Shown here: positions 1 to 5,206 of the stretch, one piece after another | How the letters are laid out: the number at the start of each line of letters is the position of its first letter | Numbering within the stretch: the stretch's first letter is position 1 | Assembly (NCBI RefSeq): GCF_047607725.1 | Contig: NZ_JBLKSS010000221.1 | Location: 1-5,206 of the forward strand | Origin: JBLKSS01 sp047607725 | GTDB taxonomy: Bacteria > Pseudomonadota > Gammaproteobacteria > Enterobacterales > Enterobacteriaceae | Direction: 5' to 3' | DNA: 5,206 bases | Program-made: the position numbers and the translations under genes | Notes under the pieces: generated by a model | The model's input: only the letters and a program-made list of their open reading frames with translations | Database searches by the model: none | Told to the model about the DNA's origin: nothing

Positions 1-27
1 CAGAGTATGGCGGAACAGAAGATGAGC

Positions 28-140
28 GATCGGACAGAATCGGAATCGCTGATCGGGCGACCGGAATCAGTGATCGGATGAAATCAGAATCAGTGATCGG
101 GCGTGACCGGAATCAGTGATCGGACGTGACCGGAACCAGC
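28..140. repeat. Tandem minisatellite, five degenerate copies of a 23-bp unit
   Basis: Five consecutive units start at 28, 51, 72, 95 and 118. Four are 23 bp long and the second is 21 bp. Each starts with GATCGG; the better-kept copies continue with a G/A, then CGTGACC, and end in GGAATCAGT or a close variant. The copies at 95 and 118 are the most alike; the copies at 28 and 72 have diverged most. Bases 1-27 (with GGCGGAACAGAAG) may be a further decayed copy, so the array may continue past the left edge. Unit length is not a multiple of three, so reading frames shift from copy to copy and the array does not encode a protein repeat. There are no unique spacers, so it is not a CRISPR. Its right border, 140/141, falls exactly where the epimerase homology of the neighbouring gene ends. 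Confidence 0.85.
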
Positions 141-504
141 AATAGCTTGAGGCAAAAAGTATATTTTTGACCTTTTCTTTTGCCACCACGTCAAATAGCT
201 TACGTGTCGCAACCACATTGACTTCGTTACAAATTTCCTTGTCAAAAGAGCACGCCGGATTACCGACAATCCCGGCCAGATGAACAATTTTGTCAATATT
301 GCCGACCGCCTTTCGGAGATGCGCGGTAACTTGTATGTCCCCTTGTTGCATCTCGAAATGGCTTAACCCATAAAAGGGGCGTAACCCGGACATACCGAAG
401 GTACCATTATCAATAACACGAACCCTATGTCTCTGAAAAAGAAGGAGTTCAACCAAGTGTGTACCAATATAGCCCGCTCCGCCTGTAACGAGAATCCTTT
501 CCAT
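67..504 (-). pseudogene. Truncated NAD-dependent epimerase/dehydratase (extended SDR), N-terminal part only
   Basis: The first 120 or so residues are a clear N-terminal Rossmann domain of the extended short-chain dehydrogenase family that acts on nucleotide sugars. Residues 7-14 are the TGGAGYIG dinucleotide loop, D32 after the second strand favours NAD, GDI is at 55-57, HLAG at 75-78, and FASS at 117-120 is the usual catalytic-serine strand. Homology stops there, and residues 123-145 are translated from the tandem repeat until a chance TGA at 67-69. The YxxxK catalytic pair and the whole sugar-binding C-terminal domain are missing; complete family members run to roughly 300 residues or more. 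An active enzyme is therefore not expected. The start at 504 is supported by a purine-rich GGGAGAAAGGA just upstream. The exact substrate (UDP- or dTDP-linked sugar) cannot be told from this part. Base composition is poorer in GC than the wec genes, which fits acquired surface-sugar DNA. Confidence 0.75.
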
Positions 505-1182
505 ATTCCTTTCTCCCTGTACATTGGTTTACCAACCCTGCCTGCGTTGGCAGCGATATCCACTGTCTATACGGCTAACATGCGTAAAATCTTTATTCAT
601 ATATGATATCAATAAAATTTATATAATTAGGTAATTTTAAATTCTGCGGTCAAGTAAGAAATAATAAACCTTTTATTATTTTATATCATTATAGCATGTC
701 ATGTTTACGTTGATATGTGATGCGCTTCTTATTTTTAATTAAGCAATAACCTTTTTTGTACATTTTTATCTTTATTACTAAAACACGTAAATTCATGGCA
801 ATTTATTTATTAGGATTATTATTGATTTCACTACAACATAAAACGCCTCTATTTATACAGCAAGGAGAATGGGGATCGCGTTTTCAGCGTCTCATTTCTC
901 TGTTCATAAGTGTGAGCTGATGCGCTTTTGCTGGCTTAAGGCAACGGGTTTTTTTGGCGGAAATTCATCACCTCATCGATTAAAAGAAATCGTGATAACT
1001 CGCTCTTGGCAGGGCAAGATGATGGCCATGTCATGACGCATAGCCCCTCTTGAGAACGTTTAGTCCTGTCTTCACCTCAGGGCTAGCGTCATCAATAGCC
1101 CTAGCAAACTTGCCTGCGAACGCGGCGCCATTCGAGTCGAGACCGAAACAAGGATTTGCAGCGGTAGCATGGGAGGATGTTG
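505..1182. other. AT-rich gene-poor spacer between the epimerase fragment and the tRNA operon
   Basis: No frame in this stretch gives a protein I recognise. Bases 590-850 are strongly AT-rich (661-720 has 13 G/C of 60), much lower than the wec genes. They include a 10-bp all-A/T inverted repeat (659-668 with 672-681). The right part, 860-1180, is closer to the rest of the window in composition and has a 7-bp inverted repeat AGGGCTA/TAGCCCT (1079-1085 with 1096-1102, loop of 10) without a T run. The longest plus-strand frame I followed by hand is 869-1036 (55 codons). Its AAGGAG sits only one base before the ATG, too close for normal use. The epimerase promoter should lie here, but I could not pick a -35/-10 pair with confidence. 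Confidence 0.6.
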
Positions 1183-1184
1183 GC

Positions 1185-1217
1185 AAAAAAAACAGCAAGT
1201 CATCATGACTTGCTGTT
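1185..1217 (-). terminator. Rho-independent terminator of the argX-hisR-leuT-proM operon
   Basis: On the minus strand, a perfect 12-bp stem (1206-1217 pairing with 1191-1202, AACAGCAAGTCA and its complement) closes on a 3-base loop at 1203-1205. It runs into eight T residues read from plus-strand A at 1185-1192. It lies about 50 bases after the CCA end of tRNA-Pro with no gene between, which is the right place and orientation to end the tRNA transcript. On the plus strand the hairpin is followed only by TGTCTTTT a few bases later, so it would be a poor terminator for transcription in that direction. Confidence 0.9.
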
Positions 1218-1266
1218 GTCTTTTACGACCTTGCCTGGCTATCGCGCAACAAGACCTTTGAGAATA

Positions 1267-1343
1267 TGGTCGGCGAGAGAGGATTCGAACCTCCGACCCA
1301 CTGGTCCCAAACCAGTTGCGCTACCAAGCTGCGCTACTCGCCG
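1267..1343 (-). tRNA. proM: tRNA-Pro, anticodon TGG
   Basis: This is a 77-nt gene with encoded CCA (plus-strand TGG at 1267-1269). The acceptor strands CGGCGAG and CTCGCCG pair fully, the T-arm holds GGTTCGAATCC, and the anticodon loop at 1305-1311 gives TGG at 1307-1309. The sequence matches my memory of E. coli proM closely. It is the last gene of the four-tRNA transcript, 79 bases after leuT and just before the terminator. Its 3' end faces the AT-rich, foreign-looking left part of the window, the side on which islands integrate at tRNA genes. I found no repeat of the tRNA 3' end and no integrase within the window. Confidence 0.97.
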
Positions 1344-1422
1344 AGGTGATACGCCGCGTATGCCCCCGGAACAGACTCAAACGGGGTGCCAACGGGCAGG
1401 TAATGCTGACTGTTCAAGGATG

Positions 1423-1509
1423 TGGTGCGAAGAGAGGGACTTGAACCCTCACGTCCGTTAAGACACTAACACCTGAAGCTAGCGCGTCTACCAATTCCGC
1501 CACCTTCGC
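1423..1509 (-). tRNA. leuT: tRNA-Leu, anticodon CAG
   Basis: This is an 87-nt class II tRNA with a long variable arm, as expected for leucine, and an encoded CCA (plus-strand TGG at 1423-1425). The acceptor stem GCGAAGG pairs with TCTTCGC with one G-T pair at the base. The anticodon stem is CTAGC/GTTAG with CAG at 1473-1475. It decodes CTG, the leucine codon used most in the wec genes. It follows tRNA-His after 14 bases and must be cut from the same transcript. Confidence 0.96.
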
Positions 1510-1523
1510 ATGCCCACTGATAA

Positions 1524-1599
1524 TGGGGTGACTGATGGGACTCGAACCCACGACAACTGGAATCACAATCCAGGGCTCTACCAACTGAGCTACAATCAC
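1524..1599 (-). tRNA. hisR: tRNA-His, anticodon GTG
   Basis: This is a 76-nt gene with encoded CCA (plus-strand TGG at 1524-1526). The acceptor GTGATTG pairs with CAGTCAC with one T-G pair. The anticodon stem CTGGA/TCCAG encloses GTG at 1564-1566. The base before the 5' end (C at 1600 on plus, so G on the sense strand) can pair with the C discriminator at 1527. This is the genome-encoded G-1 that RNase P leaves on histidine tRNA as its identity element. It is the second gene in the operon, 61 bases after argX. Confidence 0.96.
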
Positions 1600-1660
1600 C
1601 ATTACTGATTACTATCGCAACGCGGCATAGGACTTACCACGGCTCTGCGCACAAACGTGA

Positions 1661-1737
<77 letters not shown>

Positions 1738-1752
1738 GTAGCGCCGTTGCGG

Positions 1753-1781
1753 ATAGTACGGATTTACACGCCGGCTGTCTA
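1753..1781 (-). promoter_or_regulatory. Predicted sigma-70 promoter of the tRNA operon
   Basis: Minus-strand TAGACA (1776-1781, five of six matches to TTGACA) and TACTAT (1753-1758, four of six matches to TATAAT) are separated by exactly 17 bases. An A/T-rich patch with TTTGAAAAA lies just upstream at about 1784-1793, as in a weak UP element. After the -10 comes the GC-rich CCGCAACGGCGC, the kind of discriminator found at stable-RNA promoters under stringent (ppGpp) control. The boxes are seen directly; strength and stringent control are inferred. Confidence 0.7.
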
Positions 1782-1859
1782 GTGGTTTTTCAAAGAAATG
1801 ATGCGTTTGGTTACCTTTTGCTCACTTGAGTCGCCGCCATGCCCTTCCCCCTTCGCCCG

Positions 1860-2600
1860 CTATAGGCGTCCGCTGATATGATAGCCCAGGTAACGCAAAA
1901 GTTTAAGCTGACGCTGCAGGCGCGACGGCTGGCTTAACAGCCGGTAAAGCCACTCCAGCCCCAAATCCTGCCACACCTTGGGCGCGCGCTTGACGTGGCC
2001 GGTAAACACGTCATAAGTGCCCCCTACGCCCATATATAGCGCTGCAGGATGTACCCGCCGACATGCCTGCATCAGTTGTTCCTGGCGCGGCGATCCCATG
2101 GCAACGGTGACGATAGCGGCCCCGCTGGCGCGGATGCGTTCTATCAGCGCCGGTTGCGCGTCGGCGGTGAAATAGCCATCTTGCCGGCCGACTATATTCA
2201 CATTCCAGCGCGCGCACAGCTGCGCTTCGGTCTGCATCAGCACCACCGGACGGCCGCCCAGCAAAAATACCGGCACGCCTTCCCTGCCGGCGCGCGCCAT
2301 GAGATCTTCCCATAAATCCGCGCCCGCGATACGGCTTACCTCGGCATGGTGATATTTGCGGCGAATGGAGCGTACGATGCTGATGCCGTCGGCATACTTA
2401 TATTCCGCCTCGTCAAGCAGCTGTTTCAGCGCCGCATCCCGCTCGGCGCTCAGGACTTTCTCGGCGTTAATCGCCACCAGGGTACCGGTTTTGAGCCGTC
2501 CGCCGGCAAAAAGATAATCGATAAATTCCGTCTGATCGCGAACCCCCCAGAGGGTCAGGCCGCGGATTTGATAATGGGGAACCCCGTCGTTATTAGGCAT
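1860..2600 (-). CDS. wecG: UDP-N-acetyl-D-mannosaminuronic acid transferase (ECA lipid II synthase)
   Basis: WecG (RffM) moves ManNAcA from UDP-ManNAcA onto undecaprenyl-PP-GlcNAc (lipid I) to make lipid II of enterobacterial common antigen, on the cytoplasmic side of the inner membrane. The product is 246 residues, the same length as E. coli WecG, and belongs to the WecG/TagA/CpsF family (GT26). Visible landmarks are GTLVAINAEK at 39-48, YADGIS at 69-74 with D71 at the place of the proposed catalytic aspartate of TagA, GGRP at 115-118, AMGSPRQE at 167-174, and the near-invariant YMGVGGTYDVFTG at 189-201. The basic C-terminal tail (SQPSRLQRQLKLLRYL) fits peripheral membrane contact. The frame stays open upstream to 2726, but 2600 is chosen because homology starts there, GGGAAG lies six bases before it, and the longer start would overlap wzyE. 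It follows wzyE by 26 bases. No lesion is visible. Confidence 0.95.
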   Translation of the reverse strand: MPNNDGVPHYQIRGLTLWGVRDQTEFIDYLFAGGRLKTGTLVAINAEKVLSAERDAALKQLLDEAEYKYADGISIVRSIRRKYHHAEVSRIAGADLWEDLMARAGREGVPVFLLGGRPVVLMQTEAQLCARWNVNIVGRQDGYFTADAQPALIERIRASGAAIVTVAMGSPRQEQLMQACRRVHPAALYMGVGGTYDVFTGHVKRAPKVWQDLGLEWLYRLLSQPSRLQRQLKLLRYLGYHISGRL

Positions 2601-2606
2601 TATATT

Positions 2607-2612
2607 CTTCCC
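2607..2612 (-). promoter_or_regulatory. Ribosome binding site that fixes the wecG start
   Basis: GGGAAG on the minus strand lies six bases before the ATG at 2600. It favours this start over the in-frame ATG at 2726 inside wzyE. It lies between the two genes, so wecG can be translated independently of wzyE, which matters given the stop codon in wzyE. Confidence 0.7.
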
Positions 2613-2626
2613 ATGGGGGTAATCGG

Positions 2627-3967
2627 TTACGGCATGGCGCGGTGGTCGTTCAATCTGGCGCTGCGCGGCCGTATTAGCCCCGCATGCCGGAACAGCAAGA
2701 ACAGCAGTTTGGCTGAGATTAAACACAGCCCGAACACCAGGCAGAAAAACACCACCCGTGATACAAACGCATCCAATCCTTCACGCGCCAGGACTATCAT
2801 GTTGAATACCGCGCCAAAGCAAAAGGATTGCAAGAGCGAGGCGCGGTAGCGATCGCCCGCTGCCGTTCCGCGCTCATAGAGCGTGTCGAACCCCTTGATG
2901 ATAAGCCCGACTACGACAGCGCCCAGCGGGATGAAACCGACGCCGCCCATCACGATGAGCGAACCGATAAGCGTGGGTGAAATCGCCAGGCCAGAATAGT
3001 TGTTCAGCACTTCCCAGGTAAAATAATTCGCCGTATTCAGCACCAGCGAAGGCCGATCCGGCCACAGCCAGCCGGGAATGAAGACGTAAAAATCACGTAC
3101 AATAGGTGCTAGTCCCTGAAAATCTATGTGCCCATAGTTTTGCAGTAGCAGCGCCAGATTTTCCCAGGGCGAGAAGGTATCGCGCGTTAAATAGAGAAAA
3201 GTATAGAACGCTTCATCGCCGCTGACATTCAGCCCGTAGCGTTTCAGCGCCAGCCAGAACATGCCCGCGATCGCCACTACGCCGGCGCCCGCCAGCATCC
3301 ACAAGGTGATCCAGCCGGGCTGGATACCGATGAACAAAAACAGCGCGAAGGCAATAATAATATTGGCGCGCGTGCCGCCCACCACGATATAGGTAAAAAT
3401 ACCGAAGGCGACCGTGGCGATAAGAAAGATTGTCCAGCTGCGCCGGGTAGGGTTCAGGAAATAGATCAGCAGCATCGCGGGGATGAAGAAATAAAAGAAA
3501 CGCTTTAGCGCGACGCCGGAGACATCGCTGGAGAAGATCTGGCTATAGGCATGCAACCGGAACAGCAAAAAGCCGTTATGGATGAAAAACACCATCACCG
3601 TTGCTACGGCGATAAGCGCCAGCAGCAGCCACAGCAAATGGATCTCGGTATGGCTGATGCGGAACCAGGGCGGCCGCGGGCGGGCGAACAGCCGGGTTTT
3701 GTAGCTGACATAGTAGATGCCATAGAAGGCGGTCGCCGCCAACAGCGATTCCAGCAGGTTTTCCACCGGCACCACCTCGACGCCATAGCGGAACACCAGC
3801 AGGCAAGTAAAGGGAAAGCCGAGATAGAACGTCTACAGGTATAACACCGAGAAGAAAACATTAAAATTAAACCTGACCCGCCGGAATTCCCGGTAGGTCA
3901 GCGACAGTGCCAACGCCAACGATAGCAAATAGACCACCAGCAAGCCGCCAAACTGCGCCAGCGTCAT
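2627..3967 (-). pseudogene. wzyE: ECA polymerase WzyE interrupted by an in-frame amber codon
   Basis: WzyE is the inner-membrane polymerase that joins flipped ECA trisaccharide repeat units in the periplasm. The frame from the ATG at 3967 spans 446 codons (about 450 in E. coli) and is colinear with E. coli WzyE throughout, but codon 45 is TAG (3833-3835). E. coli has leucine in that stretch (FLLTFFFGF; here YL, stop, TFYLGF), so a single TTG-to-TAG change would explain it. No frameshift is seen, and downstream conservation is high: NGFLLFRLHAYSQIFSSDVSG, VGGTRANIIIAF, SGDEAFYTFLYLTRDTFSPW and VLAREGLDAFVSRVVFF. The start overlaps the wecF stop as ATGA, so coupled translation is likely. Restarting at GTG 3796 (codon 58) would give 389 residues lacking the first membrane helices; I see no clear ribosome site for it. 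Either this is a very young pseudogene, or the stop is read through, or it is a sequencing error. Some annotations would list 2627-3796 as a shortened gene. Confidence 0.88.
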
Positions 3968-5049
3968 AGCGGTACCCCCGCGGCAATAGACAACGCCTGA
4001 CGCCAGCCCTGCAGGATATTCGGGTAGAAAAAGGCGATACGTGCCGGATCCTGCGCCAGCATGCGCCGCTGTGTTTCGTGGATAAGGGCGGGGTCGAGCG
4101 AGTCATCGTCATACAGCACCGGCACCTGCTGCGCGACCAAATCCTGGCAAAACGGGTTGTGCCGGCTAAGTACGAATGGCAGGCCCAGCTGGATCAGCAG
4201 GCTCAGCGTGCCGATGCTCTGCTGGCGCTGGAAGAGGAAATAGCCGGCGTCGCATTCCAGCAACAGCGCGAGATAATCGTTAAAGGCCAGCTGTTCGGTG
4301 AGGATCAGCCCCTGTCCCTCGGGGAAGCAGCGCTCACCTTCCGTGCGCACCGTGGCGATATAGGCATCGTTGCCGGCGGGATAGCCCATTGGCACGATGA
4401 TCTTGACCGCGCTGCCGAATTGATGATGGATGGCGCGCAGCGCCTGGTAATGGCGGTTGGAGGGATCCCCTGAATCCCCCACCAGCAGCGTGAGCGGCCG
4501 ATTGCCTGCCTCCGCTGACGCCACCCGCACGATATCCGCCGTCAGCCGGGTAGGGAAATAGAGCAGCGAAGCCGGCACCGACGGATGCCGCTGGCGATAA
4601 CAGGCCAGATCGCCGCGGGTCGCGAATACATGGCCGACCCGCCCCTGGGCGCGGCGGCGCAGCAGATAGAACAGCCGGTGGCGCTGGCGGCGCGATTCCT
4701 CATACAGATCCGCCCCCCACACGTGCCAGCTTATACGCGCAGGGCGGATTTTGCCCGCCAGCATCGCCAGCCAGAGCGAGGGGTTAAATTGGCCGTGCAG
4801 AAAATAACGTTCGTCCGGCGCCGCGGCGGCGCGGCGCACCAGCGCTTTGGTCAGTGCCCGCTTACTGTCGAAACGCTCGATATCCAGCTGACCGCAGCCG
4901 GAAAATGGCGCGCCGTCCGGGGCGACCACCATAAATCGCCGGGCCTGCGCCGGCGGGCAGATTGCCGCCAGCGTATCATTGAAGAAACGCAGCACCGTCA
5001 GATTATGATGGGGGATATCGGATCCCAGCACATGTATCAAATTGCTCAT
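3964..5049 (-). CDS. wecF: TDP-Fuc4NAc:lipid II Fuc4NAc transferase
   Basis: WecF (RffT, glycosyltransferase family 56) adds 4-acetamido-4,6-dideoxy-D-galactose from TDP-Fuc4NAc to lipid II, finishing the ECA trisaccharide lipid III at the inner face of the inner membrane. The product is 361 residues (359 in E. coli) and keeps the family blocks: IHVLGSDIPHHN at 5-16, HGQFNPSLWLA at 85-95, WHVWGADLYE at 108-117, VFATRGDL at 141-148, LLYFPTR at 162-168, VGDSGDPSN at 190-198, VPMGYP at 219-224 and SIGTLSLLIQ at 278-287. There is no signal peptide or membrane helix, as expected for a cytoplasmic peripheral enzyme. The start at 5049 has AGGA four bases upstream. The stop overlaps the wzyE ATG by four bases, showing an operon. 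The frame is intact and GC-rich, with no sign of decay. Confidence 0.95.
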   Translation of the reverse strand: MSNLIHVLGSDIPHHNLTVLRFFNDTLAAICPPAQARRFMVVAPDGAPFSGCGQLDIERFDSKRALTKALVRRAAAAPDERYFLHGQFNPSLWLAMLAGKIRPARISWHVWGADLYEESRRQRHRLFYLLRRRAQGRVGHVFATRGDLACYRQRHPSVPASLLYFPTRLTADIVRVASAEAGNRPLTLLVGDSGDPSNRHYQALRAIHHQFGSAVKIIVPMGYPAGNDAYIATVRTEGERCFPEGQGLILTEQLAFNDYLALLLECDAGYFLFQRQQSIGTLSLLIQLGLPFVLSRHNPFCQDLVAQQVPVLYDDDSLDPALIHETQRRMLAQDPARIAFFYPNILQGWRQALSIAAGVPL

Positions 5050-5206
5050 TTTTTCCTGAGATAAAGGTAAGCGCCCCGTGGAGGACGTCTTGAATTATTG
5101 GTGGGTTTGTTGTATGGCCCGGTAAGAATATGTTCAACTACGATGCCTAGTGAACCCGCATCCTATAAGGGACGGCTGTCAGATCATGGATAATCCGGCG
5201 ATGATA
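5050..5206 (-). other. Site of expected flippase gene wzxE; no intact frame, possible 3' remnant
   Basis: In E. coli the gene just before wecF is wzxE, the lipid III flippase. Here all three minus-strand frames have stops within 5050-5206. One frame, open from 5162, ends in GAYLYLRKK with its TGA overlapping the wecF ATG as ATGA. That resembles the end of E. coli WzxE (GVFLLWRRRA) and the overlap is typical of this operon. However, the residues before it (for example HILTGPYNKPTNNS) are polar and do not look like the last membrane helix. The best reading is that only the last dozen or so codons of wzxE survive, next to unrelated or rearranged DNA. The match is short and could be chance. Confidence 0.35.

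Noticed and set aside
28..140. CRISPR array
   Set aside because: Units are directly adjacent with no unique spacers and diverge gradually, so this is a tandem repeat.
659..681. Ten-bp A/T-only inverted repeat as a possible terminator
   Set aside because: It has no G-C pairs and would be too weak; expected by chance in such AT-rich DNA.
718..927. Ten-base repeat TGATGCGCTT at 718-727 and 918-927, exactly 200 bases apart
   Set aside because: Similarity does not extend beyond the core, so it is probably chance.
1159..1172. Plus-strand GCGGTAGCAT resembling the ops element bound by RfaH
   Set aside because: It differs from the ops consensus at two positions, and there are no plus-strand genes after it; it would lead into the antisense of the tRNAs.
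1177..1461. Plus-strand frame of 94 codons across tRNA-Pro and into tRNA-Leu
   Set aside because: It is antisense to tRNA genes; strings such as REDSNLRPTGPKPV are the well-known false proteins read from the complement of tRNA T-arms.
1414..1602. Minus-strand frame of 62 codons through tRNA-His and tRNA-Leu
   Set aside because: It is the sense strand of two tRNAs (VAQLVE, VAELVDAL, VGSSPI and VRVQVPL are tRNA-derived), not a gene.
2601..2726. N-terminal extension of wecG from the ATG at 2726
   Set aside because: The extra 42 residues overlap the conserved 3' end of wzyE, have no WecG homology, and the start at 2600 has its own ribosome site and gives exactly the family length.
5186..5206. 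Possible plus-strand gene start (ATG at 5186) cut off by the right edge
   Set aside because: Only seven codons are visible, and no well-placed ribosome site is seen; nothing supports a gene or a transposase.

Overview
The window looks like chromosomal DNA of a gammaproteobacterium of the order Enterobacterales. The evidence is the enterobacterial common antigen (ECA) order wecF-wzyE-wecG followed by the tRNA cluster argX-hisR-leuT-proM, all on the minus strand, as in E. coli. Proteins are clearly similar to, but not identical with, those of E. coli. Several genes are decaying: wzyE has an in-frame amber codon, wzxE is not intact upstream of wecF, an epimerase is cut off by a repeat array, and yifK is missing. 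That pattern suggests an insect symbiont of the Sodalis group; the genus is an inference from memory, not something the sequence proves.

Layout from left to right. Positions 28-140 hold a degenerate 23-bp tandem repeat. It joins directly to the truncated 3' part of a minus-strand NAD-dependent sugar epimerase/dehydratase gene (ATG at 504). Positions 505-1182 carry no convincing gene and are very AT-rich between about 590 and 850. A strong intrinsic terminator (1185-1217) ends the tRNA transcript, which encodes Arg(CCG), His(GTG), Leu(CAG) and Pro(TGG) tRNAs from a promoter at 1753-1781. Then come wecG (1860-2600), wzyE (2627-3967, disrupted) and wecF (3964-5049). The last 157 bases, where the flippase gene wzxE is expected, contain no open frame of useful length.

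How the genes work together. WecG adds ManNAcA to lipid I and WecF adds Fuc4NAc to lipid II, giving lipid III at the inner face of the inner membrane. WzxE flips lipid III and WzyE polymerises it in the periplasm. Both cytoplasmic transferases are open here, while the two membrane steps look broken or missing locally. If that is real, assembly of long ECA chains would stop after lipid III. No undescribed system was found. The most notable items are the single-codon wzyE lesion and the minisatellite fused to the broken epimerase beside the tRNA-Pro gene.
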